This document shows positions 35,381 through 45,193 of a stretch of 64,000 bases of DNA, piece by piece. The position numbers and the translations under genes are program-made. Origin of the DNA: Pseudoalteromonas rubra (GTDB lineage Bacteria; Pseudomonadota; Gammaproteobacteria; Enterobacterales; Alteromonadaceae); contig NZ_PNCI01000041.1 of NCBI RefSeq assembly GCF_005887095.1, positions 1 through 64,000 of the forward strand, read 5' to 3'. Position 1 is the first letter of the stretch. Each line of letters opens with the position of its first letter. The notes under the pieces are model-generated. The model saw only the letters and a list, made by a program, of their open reading frames with translations, had not been told where the DNA came from and made no database searches.

Positions 35381-38212
35381 TTAAGTCGGATGGAACCCTT
35401 TATGAGTTTTTTGCAGTGTGGCTATTTTTATTTGACAGGCTAATAAATATGACAACTCACTGTACGTATACATGCGTGAGCTTGTTTCAGATCTCTGCTC
35501 AATGCAAGTCTTAGCACCAATAGAATACGAAGTTGCACTTGAGAAGGGAATATCTGTTAAACCATTTACATTCACAGGCTGTTTAATATCACCCGAAGGT
35601 TGAGCCGTATTTTGCACGAAGCTGTTGGTAAACTTAACTTTGTTATTACTGTGAATTTCGAAACTAAAATTTGTAGGCGACCACGCACCAGTGCTTGAGA
35701 AGCCGATTTTTACATCAAAGATTTGACCCTCATCTACACTTCCACATGAAAAGAAAAAACTATATCCGTGACCAACCACCACACGCATCATTGCTTTACC
35801 CGGCAGAATACTTTCGGGCAAAGTAAAAGCAACCAGCCCCGTATCAGTTACCTCTTTTACGAGATAAACTTCCTGCTCTTCATACGAACCATTACGGTTG
35901 GTATCCAGCAATACAGTCACTTTTTGACCTACAGCATCTAGCCCCAGGTCAATGATGTTCTGCTGTTTCAAATATAAACGCAGAGGCTGGTCCAATATCT
36001 CCTGATAGCTCTGTGGCAATAACGACAAATTATCACCATTAATCAGAACACGACTCATCAGATCTGGATTTTCGTCTACAAATAATGGTGGGCAAACTAC
36101 TCCCAGAGGGCGTGAATAATAATCCCGAAAGGCAAACAGCTCCTTACCATCTGTTTTGACCACTTTGAGTTGAAACCGAGTAAGCAATTCAGGCTCAATA
36201 ACGTTCGCCCTTTGTAAGAACGGATAAATCGCATCTCCAGACGTACGCGCCCAGTGTTCAGTAACCTCATTACCCCAGTCCACAGTAATGCGTTCTATTT
36301 CATCAATAGGTAGTGTCTCAATCAAATATCTAAACTCATCATACTGTGGTACTGCCGTGACCGGCAGGCTGGAAATCCCAGATGAGTGTGCCACCAGCCC
36401 CACCTGGTGCAACGCACCATCGACATGACTTTGTGCTTCCTGTACTGGCATATTCACAACATCTGAATCTGCAACGAGTATCAAGCAGGCCGCTGCATCA
36501 TCGAAACTGGCATTGGCTGGCAGGCAGGATACATTTGCTTTCAGATATAGCTTAAACGCTTCTTTAATTGTCCAGCCATAGGTTTTCACTAACTCATAAA
36601 ACGCTTTTCTGAAAACTCCCCCAACGTCGTAGGTAGACATGTTCGCACGATACATACTCATGTGGTCAATACCTCGGCCATCCATAGACGGGAGGGCAAA
36701 ATAACGATGCCCTACGTCCTGGGTTTTAACATCCCAGCCGAGCCACCACTTCTTATCGTCTTGCGGGCGCCCTGTGCCATCCAATGTTTGCGTTAAAAAT
36801 GGCTCTGAAGTACTAAAGCTGCCAGACACTCTGCGCTGTAAGTAATCCAGTACGGCAAGGCTAGAAATATCTGAGAACGCTTGATAAAAAGCGCCTGCTT
36901 CCCCCTGACTTTTCAGCTGACTATTCCAGTATGTCAATGCATACGCAGCCTCGTGGGCGACTACGCTCGACACAGTCAGCGAATAATTAAAATAGCTGTC
37001 GCCACTACCAAAATTAGTATAAGTACCATCCCAATAGGCATTGTTCATGCCAAAAAAATTCCGATGCACTCTCTGTTTTAGTTTGTGAAGGCAATAGCCG
37101 TTTTCTGCGCAATGAGCATCTTGTTCCGGAAATAGCTCACCCAGCTGTTTATGAAAAAACTGCATTGTCAGCCCACCATAAAAGTGAGCTTCATTCACAG
37201 AGCCGTAACTAAACCGCTGATAGTAAAGTTGATCGACATTAGTTCGATCAAAATTTTCAAGTTTGTCACTACAGTCAAACTCACTAGGCTCTGTTTCATG
37301 AATTCTATTGTCAATCGTCTGCACATAAGGATTTTCTAAAAAACAGCGTCCCCCCTCCTTTCTGACAATAAAAGGGTAGCCGTCAAATTCAGCAAAAATG
37401 AGCGAACGATCTATGTCGCTGATATCATTGAATAGCAACTCAGTTGAAGGGCTGGTTGTTTCATCATACTGATATCTGAGACAGGCCTCCATGGTCGAAG
37501 GCTGTGGTGAATAACAAATAGCCCCCATTTTCTCGTTACCACCTATGCCACCAGCAGCAACGTATTGTTCGTCGATAGAAAGCGGTTTAACGTCTTGCTC
37601 ATCACTGGAAACGTGAACGACCCCTTGCTCAGATTTAAGTACATTAAGGGTGTCCGCGTCTATGGTAAGTATACGTACGCCCTCTTTCGAAGTGGCTGAG
37701 ACCCGAAACACGCCAACTAAACGGCCTTGCCAAGTCAAATACGCACGCCTGAGATGTTGTAATTTCGTCTCGGCAGCTATGCCAGCTCCATCCTTCAGCC
37801 GCTGCTCTATATCTGTCTGAGGCTTGTGAAAGTAACGCCCATCAGTGGCGCTTGTTACCTCTGATGCTCTCAAGGTCACACCCAGACCCTGCACGACTTT
37901 ATCAGTACCATCTTTGACGAGCACAAACTGAGCTCCTATCACCGGTATGTCACGATAAAAAACCTGATAATGCTCAAAGCGTTTGGTGCTTTCTATCGTT
38001 TTTATCCGTTGATAACTTAATCCTTTTTCCGCTTTGTCCGCATCCGCTGAAAGGGCAAAGGTTCGAATCTGCTTGTGCAGTTCATGTTCAATTTCATGCC
38101 ACAAGTGTTGCTGGTTCAATAATGAGTGTGTGTCGACCCACTGTGCCTCAGCGTAGCTAAAACAACTGAACCAACATAGAAAGGCCATCGAAGCGGCTTT
38201 TTTTATAGGCAT
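35381..38212 (-). CDS. Thermolysin-like (M4) protein with lost active site and GEVED-like tail
   Basis: 943 residues with signal peptide to about 23 and an FTP-type propeptide (HYQVFYRDIPVIGAQFVLV, 81-99). NAYWDG (391-396) matches the M4 substrate-site strand. The zinc motif HExxH reads HEAAY (420-424), the third ligand in GAxNEAxSD reads GAFYQAFSD (Gln444), and the GVHxNS histidine segment is deleted before FRKAFY. Two zinc ligands and catalytic His are therefore missing. Residues 766-838 resemble a GEVED domain (DTNRNGSYE...CGSVDEGQIFDVKI). First gene of the block and probably a binding scaffold. Confidence 0.8.
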   Translation of the reverse strand: MPIKKAASMAFLCWFSCFSYAEAQWVDTHSLLNQQHLWHEIEHELHKQIRTFALSADADKAEKGLSYQRIKTIESTKRFEHYQVFYRDIPVIGAQFVLVKDGTDKVVQGLGVTLRASEVTSATDGRYFHKPQTDIEQRLKDGAGIAAETKLQHLRRAYLTWQGRLVGVFRVSATSKEGVRILTIDADTLNVLKSEQGVVHVSSDEQDVKPLSIDEQYVAAGGIGGNEKMGAICYSPQPSTMEACLRYQYDETTSPSTELLFNDISDIDRSLIFAEFDGYPFIVRKEGGRCFLENPYVQTIDNRIHETEPSEFDCSDKLENFDRTNVDQLYYQRFSYGSVNEAHFYGGLTMQFFHKQLGELFPEQDAHCAENGYCLHKLKQRVHRNFFGMNNAYWDGTYTNFGSGDSYFNYSLTVSSVVAHEAAYALTYWNSQLKSQGEAGAFYQAFSDISSLAVLDYLQRRVSGSFSTSEPFLTQTLDGTGRPQDDKKWWLGWDVKTQDVGHRYFALPSMDGRGIDHMSMYRANMSTYDVGGVFRKAFYELVKTYGWTIKEAFKLYLKANVSCLPANASFDDAAACLILVADSDVVNMPVQEAQSHVDGALHQVGLVAHSSGISSLPVTAVPQYDEFRYLIETLPIDEIERITVDWGNEVTEHWARTSGDAIYPFLQRANVIEPELLTRFQLKVVKTDGKELFAFRDYYSRPLGVVCPPLFVDENPDLMSRVLINGDNLSLLPQSYQEILDQPLRLYLKQQNIIDLGLDAVGQKVTVLLDTNRNGSYEEQEVYLVKEVTDTGLVAFTLPESILPGKAMMRVVVGHGYSFFFSCGSVDEGQIFDVKIGFSSTGAWSPTNFSFEIHSNNKVKFTNSFVQNTAQPSGDIKQPVNVNGLTDIPFSSATSYSIGAKTCIEQRSETSSRMYTYSELSYLLACQIKIATLQKTHKGFHPT

Positions 38213-38799
38213 TCACTCTCTCCCTGAATACATACTGTTTACAAATTAGGCTATTTCCTTTTAAGCTTGAACCTGGCTCATCGCTAACATCATGAAGCCA
38301 TTGAGACGTTTGATTGAGTATTCAAGCCTAACGCGTTACGTCATAAAAGCGTAATGTACAAACACCCACAATGAAACAAAAAACAAACAACCTGTTAAAA
38401 TTTCATGTTCACTTCCGCATTTTGGACACATTCGGTTGTAGCAAATAAAAATAATGCTAAAGCACTATTCAAAACAGTATGTTACAGACTCGGTGGAGAT
38501 TGCTGCCGTTATTTTAATAATAAGGTTCAAAGAATTAATAAGTTAGTAGAGATTTCAAATGGCTAAGAAGAGTACGCCATGGTTTTCATAGGAGAACTAT
38601 TTGCATTTGCAGTACTCAAGCACCGAGCAGAAAAATGTCTCTGGTGTACAAAGTCTAATTTGGGCACGCGCCTTGTTACTCCTAATTATCTATACACAAG
38701 GAATGTGCTGTTTGTACCTGCATTTTGTAGCTCATATTCTGCGGCGTATTACTTAAATCTAACAAAGCGTAGTCAGGTCCTCGACGGCACTGGCGGAGA
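38213..38799. other. Intergenic region upstream of the secreted-protein block
   Basis: AT-rich, 587 bases. It should hold the promoter of the minus-strand block starting at 38212. A plus-strand frame at 38579-38836 has no ribosome site, similarity or coding bias that I can see. Nothing else recognised. Confidence 0.5.
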
Positions 38800-39315
38800 T
38801 CAACCCTGCCAGTACTTAGCAAACAACTGTGGGTAGGTTTGCTTTAACACTTTGGGCTTATTTTTAAATTGTTTGCCCTGTGGCGCATAATTCACCGTGT
38901 TGTGATAGGGCAGCTCCTGCTCCGTTTTTTGCTCATAGAGCAAGCCTGCTGTCAGGTCCAGTTCGTCGCAGTAGGGATAAGGCAGGTTATCGCGCAGGGG
39001 GATATCTTCGATATTTGCCAGGGTATCTGGCTGGGTCAGTACTTGTTCTACCCTTGCTTCGCCCTGGGTTAGTAGCCAATTACAGAAATCCAGAAAGTCA
39101 TATTCACTGTTACAGCCGCAGGTCACATAAGCTGCCCCCCAGATATCCCAGTGCCATAAGCGTCTGAGCTGCTTGCTGTAGTGAGTGTCAAAATCGGCAA
39201 TTTCTGTGTCAGACAGGGTTTCCAGCCTGGTTTTTAGTTGTGCCGCTTTATCTTTAGTTTGATTGTCGATGGCAATGAGCAGCCAAAATTGGGTCAGATC
39301 CATGGAATAAAACAC
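38800..39315 (-). CDS. DUF4240-domain protein
   Basis: 171 residues, cytosolic. The start MDLTQFWLLIAIDNQT (from the second Met) and LWGAAYV.CGC.S..-type centre (WDIWGAAYVTCGCNSEYDFLDF split over 57-78) are typical of DUF4240, a family seen near polymorphic toxins but without known activity. A single gene, separated from cspA by a terminator. Start at 39315 or 39303. Confidence 0.82.
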   Translation of the reverse strand: MFYSMDLTQFWLLIAIDNQTKDKAAQLKTRLETLSDTEIADFDTHYSKQLRRLWHWDIWGAAYVTCGCNSEYDFLDFCNWLLTQGEARVEQVLTQPDTLANIEDIPLRDNLPYPYCDELDLTAGLLYEQKTEQELPYHNTVNYAPQGKQFKNKPKVLKQTYPQLFAKYWQG

Positions 39316-39386
39316 ATCAGGAAGTAATGATGCGATCTTACCACAGCCTGCTAACTGAAAGGTATGGTGTGACGGTTCACAGGCAC

Positions 39387-39414
39387 AAAAAAAGCAAGCC
39401 TTAGCTTGCTTTTT
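39387..39414. terminator. Bidirectional terminator after the cold-shock gene
   Basis: AAAAAGCAAGC (39389-39399), loop CTTA, GCTTGCTTTTT (39404-39414): perfect 11-pair stem with T-runs on either side. It ends the cold-shock transcript on the minus strand. Confidence 0.9.
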
Positions 39415-39435
39415 CTCTTAGGCATCAAGCGTCAA

Positions 39436-39645
39436 TTAAAGCTTAACGATTTCTTCTGCCTGAGGACCTTTCTGGCCTTGAGTCAGTTTAAACTCAACAC
39501 GCTCGCCTTCAGCAAGGGTACGGAAACCGTCACCTTTGATTGCACTGAAGTGTGCGAATACATCTGGGCCATTTTCCTGAGCGATGAAACCAAAACCTTT
39601 TGATTCGTTAAACCACTTTACGGTACCTGTTAAAGTATTAGACAT
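39436..39645 (-). CDS. Cold-shock protein, CspA family
   Basis: 69-residue single-domain RNA chaperone. RNP1 is KGFGFIAQ (about 17-24) and RNP2 is VFAHFSA (about 31-37). It melts RNA structure in the cold or during stress. The gene is monocistronic with its own terminator, and its leader is long, as for cold-inducible csp genes. Confidence 0.96.
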   Translation of the reverse strand: MSNTLTGTVKWFNESKGFGFIAQENGPDVFAHFSAIKGDGFRTLAEGERVEFKLTQGQKGPQAEEIVKL

Positions 39646-40113
39646 AATAGTAAATCCTGAATATTAAAATGATGCCAATCCCTAAAAGCTAACCTCTGCC
39701 CTGTTGCAAAGGATCCTTCTATACAAAAAACTGGCAAACCTATGCCCATGTGGGCGCATAGACCTAAATTTTGCCGGTGATAAAACTTCAGGACGGTACT
39801 ACTACAAGCAAAAACTTATACAACAACGTAATGGAGATTTATAAACACTGACCCAAATTCTGTCTACGTTCATCTTATCGGGCTGCCCCTCTAAGTCAAC
39901 TAATTTTTAATCATATTTGTTAATTCTTGATGACACAAACAAGTCGCTTTAAAGGCAGAGGAGGCAAGGGTGTACCTTTTTTATTTTACCTATTTAACAG
40001 GATTATGAACGAGGGCAAATTGTGGTTAATTTAACCAGATATAACTCCTTTGGAGACTACGCTTTGCAACCAAACTGGGTATAATCCTGCGCAGGTTCGC
40101 TAAGGCGCTTTTT
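39646..40113 (-). promoter_or_regulatory. Long leader/promoter region of the cold-shock gene
   Basis: 468 bases with no gene. Cold-inducible csp mRNAs carry long structured 5' leaders that switch fold with temperature, and the space here would allow one. I could not define a promoter or cold box with confidence. The promoter of the divergent plus-strand gene at 40114 also lies here. Confidence 0.4.
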
Positions 40114-40788
40114 ATGCTCAAAGAAATGTTTCTGCTAATAACCAGAGTTATTGTATTGTGCGCTATCAGTGCACCAATTTGTGCTACACCATTAACAATA
40201 TCTTACCTGCAACACCCTAGTGTCCGAGATCAGGCCTTGCCATTAGTTCAGGCTGCGTATGCTCAAGCAGGTATCAAAGCCAACTTTATTGCCATGCCCG
40301 CGCACCGTGTGCTTCACGAAATTACAGCAGAGCATACAGACGGCGACGTCATTCTGGCACAGGAGATATTCGCCCCATTCAAAGATGTTATCTCTGTCGG
40401 TCCGGCGTTAACGGAAGTTGACTTTGTGCTCTTATGCGTCGCAAATGTGCCTTGCGACAACTCTGTGTTAGTAGCAACACCAAGTACCATAGTCGCTACC
40501 GATCAATCCAAGCGTGTGCTGCTCACCAAGTACCCGCAAGCGCAAAGGAATCAGTTCTATCAGATTAACAATTTAGGCAAACTGCCTGAGCTGCTAAACC
40601 TGCACCGCTTCGACTATGCTGTTTTTGTGGTATCAACTCAGTGGCCGCTACCCGACTCACTCGCACATTTAAATGTGCACCACTTGTTTAGCTCAAAAGC
40701 CTATCACGTACTGCATAAAAAGCATGCGTCAATGGCGGCACAACTGTCATTGGCGATTGCAACCGTCAAGGCACAAAAAGGTCTGTAG
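40114..40788 (+). CDS. Periplasmic solute-binding-like protein
   Basis: 224 residues with signal peptide ending ICATP near 26. The pattern LTISYLQHPSVRDQALPLVQAAYAQAG (28-54, only partly quoted here as a guide) followed by MPAHRVLHEI matches the short stand-alone SBP_bac_3-like proteins common in Alteromonadales, also represented at 17352-18080. No transport partners. Ligand unknown; it could feed the adjacent sensor kinase, but the genes converge. Confidence 0.65.
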   Translation: MLKEMFLLITRVIVLCAISAPICATPLTISYLQHPSVRDQALPLVQAAYAQAGIKANFIAMPAHRVLHEITAEHTDGDVILAQEIFAPFKDVISVGPALTEVDFVLLCVANVPCDNSVLVATPSTIVATDQSKRVLLTKYPQAQRNQFYQINNLGKLPELLNLHRFDYAVFVVSTQWPLPDSLAHLNVHHLFSSKAYHVLHKKHASMAAQLSLAIATVKAQKGL

Positions 40789-40810
40789 CAAAGCCTCTTT
40801 GAGTATCCGC

Positions 40811-42037
40811 TTACGGTTGTGCGATTGGCCCGGACACAGGAAATCGCAGTACTATGCTCAAGCCATCTTGATAACAACTGACGTACACAGTACCCGCCAG
40901 ATCATTCAAAGCTATACGCTTAACATGTGCCAGGCCTAGCCCTGACCCTGCAACCTGTTTTTTAGTTGAATAAAATGGTGCAAAAATATCTTCCGGGTGA
41001 ATCAGGTTCACACCCGCGCCATTGTCACTCACTTTGAGCTTGAGCTCCTGATTTTTAACCTTGGCGCCAATTCTGATGGTTGGTTCTTCAACGCCATCGA
41101 ATGCGTGTTCAATTGCGTTTGTAATCAGATGGTTAAGCGCTTCAACCAAGCTTGCGGGCTTAAGGTGTAATAGTACGTCAGCGCTTGGGTCAATGTCGAT
41201 ATGGAGCGTGATCTCTTTCTCTGCAAGAGAGGGTGCCCATACATCCGCCAGTGAATTAAAAACGTCTGTAATACGACATACTGTCGAAACCCCATTGTGG
41301 CACTGCACAATAGACTGTTTAAGCCGGTCAATTTTATCGTCAATCTGATAAAGGTTGCGTGCCAGCAAGGCCGCAGCCTGACCAATGCAGTCCGCCTGTT
41401 TACGGACTTCATCCATGGACTCTGGTCCATCCTCTAATGCCTGCAAAAGCCGACTGGCCGACTCGACCAGCATAGATGCAGATGTCACCCCCACGCCCAA
41501 TGGCGTATTGAGTTCATGAGCCAGCCCCATGGTCATTAATGTCTGCTCTTTAAATGCCTCTTTATGATCTTGCTCCTTTTGCTCTGCCAGCATTCTCAAT
41601 TGCAGTTCAAACAAATGTTTCAGTGAGCTGAGCATAGCTCTGGTTTTACCATCAAAGGTATTCTCTTTGTCATCGAGTACACATACGGTACCAAAAACTG
41701 AGTCGTCGACATTCTTAATTGGCAAACCAAGGTAAGCTATCATGCCGAGCTTGATGTCTGGGTTATGATCCCAGTCAGCATCTTTGAGGGCGTTAGGAAC
41801 AAACAACTCATGTTGTGTCTTTATCACTGTTTCACAATAGAGCCCAGACTGATCCCAACACTCACTATCACCAATCTCGTAAGGGTTTTTGCTGTTGAGG
41901 CTCTTATTGAAAACACTCAGGTGGGGGCCATTGAGTTTCATGATCAATGCAACAGGCACCTCCAGTAATTCAGCCACCCGAGTTAATAACTCATTCCATT
42001 GTACAACCAGTTCATCTGATAAAGTGTTGGTGTTCAT
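40811..42037 (-). CDS. GAF-domain sensor histidine kinase
   Basis: Cytosolic, 408 residues from ATG 42037, which has AGGAG eight bases ahead; the ATG at 42067 has none. A GAF domain covers about 20-150 (SECWDQSGLYCETVI, YLGLPI, VCVLD). The H-box GLAHELNTPLG is near residue 170, followed by a HATPase domain with DNGAGVN and GSGLGLAHVKRI. No regulator gene adjoins; the c-di-GMP protein is upstream on the same strand. Confidence 0.87.
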   Translation of the reverse strand: MNTNTLSDELVVQWNELLTRVAELLEVPVALIMKLNGPHLSVFNKSLNSKNPYEIGDSECWDQSGLYCETVIKTQHELFVPNALKDADWDHNPDIKLGMIAYLGLPIKNVDDSVFGTVCVLDDKENTFDGKTRAMLSSLKHLFELQLRMLAEQKEQDHKEAFKEQTLMTMGLAHELNTPLGVGVTSASMLVESASRLLQALEDGPESMDEVRKQADCIGQAAALLARNLYQIDDKIDRLKQSIVQCHNGVSTVCRITDVFNSLADVWAPSLAEKEITLHIDIDPSADVLLHLKPASLVEALNHLITNAIEHAFDGVEEPTIRIGAKVKNQELKLKVSDNGAGVNLIHPEDIFAPFYSTKKQVAGSGLGLAHVKRIALNDLAGTVYVSCYQDGLSIVLRFPVSGPIAQP

Positions 42038-42132
42038 GTGCCTGCTCCTGGCAAGCTTTTCTGGCAATATATCTTACAAGCTTGCTCTTTGAGTATAGCC
42101 TGAACACACCAATTTAAGTGCGTATTTGGAGT

Positions 42133-44370
42133 TTATGACCTGCTTTTCCGTGTCAGGTGCGCAGCAATGTCCTCTGCGCAGAGCGGCTCGCCCAAATGAT
42201 AACCCTGCAGCAGGGGACAGCCCATCTCAGTGAGTAACCTGGCTTGTTCAGTGGTTTCGACTCCTTCTGCGCAGCAAACAACACCGAGATTATTGGCCAA
42301 AGTAAGTACCGAACTCACCACCCCCGAAGCCTCACCCTCAATCAGTCCCTTTGTTAACCTGGGGTCCAGTTTAAGGACATCAAAACTGAATGCATGCAGC
42401 TCACTAATGCTGGTATGACAGGCGTCAAAGTCGTCAATTGCCAGAGTAAACCCTGCCTGACGCCATGCACTAACCACCGAGCTAAGTTCTGCTCCAAGCA
42501 ACGACAGCTGCTTTTCAGCAATCTCAATTTCTATATGCTGGGGTAATAACCCGTGTGAGGATATGCAGCGTTTAAGCGTTTGCAATGCGTCATCGTGTTG
42601 TAGTGTTTTTACTGCAAGATTGATGCTTAACCTGAGCTTGGGATGCAGCGCCTGCCATTTTACAAAGTAGCTTAGCGCTTGCTCCCAAAGCCTGACCTGC
42701 AACCTCATCAAAGCGTCCATGTCTGCTATCTCACCGATAAAACGATTCGCTTCGACCAATACACCTTCTCTTTGCCAGCGTGCTAACATCTCTAACTGAA
42801 CAACCCGGCCATCCGCGGCATTTACAACGGGCTGAAAATGAGGCACAAACTTATCCTGAGATATTGCCGCCAGAATGGCCTGCTCCAGAACCTGATTTTG
42901 TTCGGCTTCGTCATCCAGTTGTGAACAGTAAAACTGCATGCCGCCTTTGCCAGATTTCTTCGCCCGATACATGGCACTGTCTGCATGTTTCATTAACACT
43001 TCGGCATTGTCACCGTCATCGGGGTATAAAGCCACACCAGCGCTCAAAGTCGCCTGCACTTGAACGCCTTTGATCTCGTACAGGCCGCACACTTTATCAA
43101 GCACTTTTTTGATTACACTGCCAACATGCCGTTTATCTTCAATGGCATCGAGCAGCAGCACGAACTCATCGCCCCCCATTCGGGACACGGTGTCACATGC
43201 CCTGATAGCATCGGTTAGTCGGTGCGCAATCTGTTTCAGGAGCAGATCACCAAAGTCATGCCCCAATGAATCGTTGATTTTTTTAAACTTATTGAGATCC
43301 ATAAACACAACGGCAAACTGATGACGGTTGCGCAATGCACGTTTACAAGCCTGAATCAGTCTGTCTTGTAGCAATAGTCGATTCGGCAAACCGGTCAGTG
43401 CATCATGGTGAGCCAGGTGATTCATCTTGCGTTTAAGCGCCCGCGATTCAGTCACATCCTGAAAAATCATCACCGCCCCAATCACTTTACCTGCGTTGTT
43501 GTAGACCGGAGAGCAGGAATCATCAATCGCAAACTCCAGCCCGAGATGATTTCGAAAACAGGTAGAATCCGGCAAGCTAACCGTTTGCTGGTTGCGCATA
43601 CAAACCGCCATCTGATCTTCAATGAGCCTGTCACTGCCTTCATGATAAAGCGGCATGACCTCGGTGATAGGCAACCCTTTGACTTCTTCGGTCAGCAAGG
43701 CTAAGACGGCCTCGGCGACCGGATTCATAAAGATCACGCGGCTGTCCAAGTCGCAGCAAATTACGCCGTCGCCGATAGAGCTCAATGTCACGGCCAGCAG
43801 CTCGCTGTCTGTGTCTGCCTGACCAAGATGAGGAGAAAGATGTAAATAGCGAGCAAGGTGCAGATTACCCTGCTCGGAGCTCTGCAGCTCAAACAACCCC
43901 GTAACACGTTCGTTGTGGCCGCTAACCAGCGTCAATTTAACCACCTGGCCATTTTTTGGCTGTTCCAGCCATGCCGCAAGCCTTGCCCAGCTATCTGGTT
44001 CAAGCAATTCGTGGAGGTTATAGGCAAACAATGCTGCATGGCTTTTATTCAGCGCTTTGGTCAACCCATCACTCATACTGACTAAGCTTGCATCTGAGCT
44101 AAACACAAACTGGTATCCCGGGTTAGCCTGAAATGCCTCCAGATAAAAATGGTGAGCTTCATGATGTTCGTTACTGCGAATTACACCCCGTTTACGATTC
44201 AATCCCCACACCACCGAGCCTGCCATCAACGCAAACACACCTCCTATGACCAGCGCAAACACCATAGGGTTGGCCAATAAAATAGTTGGTGATTGAGTTG
44301 CTGCGCTTACCTGCCACCCCATGGCAGAGAAACACAGACAAGCTATTGATTGCAACGCAGAGGGTTTCAC
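42133..44370 (-). CDS. Membrane PAS-GGDEF-EAL c-di-GMP protein
   Basis: 745 residues. A signal-like start and one transmembrane helix (about 33-55, FALVIGGVFALMAGSVVWGL) anchor it; PAS domains fill about 75-310. The cyclase domain has GGDEF and an RACD inhibition site five residues ahead. The EAL domain has EML in place of EAL, keeps the metal Asn (SINLAV), DDFD, LKLD Lys, AEGVET and LQGY, so hydrolysis is possible. The DDFG loop reads DDFDACHTS, which may weaken dimer control. Monocistronic. Confidence 0.9.
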   Translation of the reverse strand: MKPSALQSIACLCFSAMGWQVSAATQSPTILLANPMVFALVIGGVFALMAGSVVWGLNRKRGVIRSNEHHEAHHFYLEAFQANPGYQFVFSSDASLVSMSDGLTKALNKSHAALFAYNLHELLEPDSWARLAAWLEQPKNGQVVKLTLVSGHNERVTGLFELQSSEQGNLHLARYLHLSPHLGQADTDSELLAVTLSSIGDGVICCDLDSRVIFMNPVAEAVLALLTEEVKGLPITEVMPLYHEGSDRLIEDQMAVCMRNQQTVSLPDSTCFRNHLGLEFAIDDSCSPVYNNAGKVIGAVMIFQDVTESRALKRKMNHLAHHDALTGLPNRLLLQDRLIQACKRALRNRHQFAVVFMDLNKFKKINDSLGHDFGDLLLKQIAHRLTDAIRACDTVSRMGGDEFVLLLDAIEDKRHVGSVIKKVLDKVCGLYEIKGVQVQATLSAGVALYPDDGDNAEVLMKHADSAMYRAKKSGKGGMQFYCSQLDDEAEQNQVLEQAILAAISQDKFVPHFQPVVNAADGRVVQLEMLARWQREGVLVEANRFIGEIADMDALMRLQVRLWEQALSYFVKWQALHPKLRLSINLAVKTLQHDDALQTLKRCISSHGLLPQHIEIEIAEKQLSLLGAELSSVVSAWRQAGFTLAIDDFDACHTSISELHAFSFDVLKLDPRLTKGLIEGEASGVVSSVLTLANNLGVVCCAEGVETTEQARLLTEMGCPLLQGYHLGEPLCAEDIAAHLTRKSRS

Positions 44371-44587
44371 TCAGGCTCCGGTCATTTTTTATGTCGCACC
44401 TGACAAGCTTAGTCGCTATCTCGCTACTTTGGTAATGCTTCAGAGTACTTTTGAAGCCTTTGTTAATGAAAGGGTTTAATGCTGTGGAGATAAATTTTAC
44501 TGAGTGTGCAATTATGCCGATTTCTGGAATTTCAGCGTATTTTATCCTAGTGTCTTGAAAGCAGCCCGTTGCCAGTGGAGTTTTGCA

Positions 44588-45193
44588 TTGAGTGATAAAA
44601 ATATAGTAGATGGCTTCATTCGCGTTGCGCGTATTATAGCCAACCTGGATGCCATTCTGGCCGAAGCCAAAAACTTATCATTAACCGCTAAAAATGCACG
44701 AGTTGTGGCACTTCGGGCGGGAGATTCTGCATCAGGTTTTAAGCCTATCACTAATTTTATTGATGAGTTCTCAGAGCAAACCATTAAAACCACGACACAC
44801 ATCTCCACATTATCCAACCAGCTGTTCAAAATCGCACTCGAAGCCGTGCGCAGTACACAGTTTGATTTGCATGTTGATCAGGCTGCGGCATTAGCAACCA
44901 CAGTGCAACTTGCTGCCTTACAGCACAAAGCGAAATTAGAACGGCAGCAACAGACTAAGAAACTCGAAATCGCCCTGCTTGAGCTCGAGAGTTTTTTTGA
45001 AGAAATTAACAAACAAATGCGCAGTGCTGAATACATTGCAGTGACCAGTAGAGTTGAAGCATCGAATGCAGGAGAATTCAGTGATAGCTTGCAATCCGTC
45101 TCCGACTTTATTGCCAGTGCAGCCAGAACAATCAAGCAATCTGTCACCGTAAACTTAAATGAAATTCATACACTAAGAGGCACCTTGCATTGA
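44588..45193 (+). CDS. Soluble chemoreceptor-like signalling protein
   Basis: 201 residues from TTG 44588, seven bases after GGAG; no ATG fits, and the open frame further upstream to 44504 has no ribosome site. LDAILAEAKNLSLTAKNARVVALRAGDSASGF follows the MCP hairpin-tip pattern (here not quoted in full), and YIAVTSRVEASNAGEFSDSL repeats it more loosely. No membrane segment. It overlaps the start of the diiron protein gene (TTGA), implying coupled synthesis and a shared pathway. Confidence 0.65.
   Translation: MSDKNIVDGFIRVARIIANLDAILAEAKNLSLTAKNARVVALRAGDSASGFKPITNFIDEFSEQTIKTTTHISTLSNQLFKIALEAVRSTQFDLHVDQAAALATTVQLAALQHKAKLERQQQTKKLEIALLELESFFEEINKQMRSAEYIAVTSRVEASNAGEFSDSLQSVSDFIASAARTIKQSVTVNLNEIHTLRGTLH

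Noticed and set aside
38579..38836. Plus-strand frame of 85 residues upstream of DUF4240
   Set aside because: No ribosome site, no recognisable similarity, and its end overlaps the well-supported DUF4240 gene on the other strand.
42100..44500. c-di-GMP riboswitch near the GGDEF genes
   Set aside because: No GEMM-type core could be recognised upstream of any c-di-GMP gene here.
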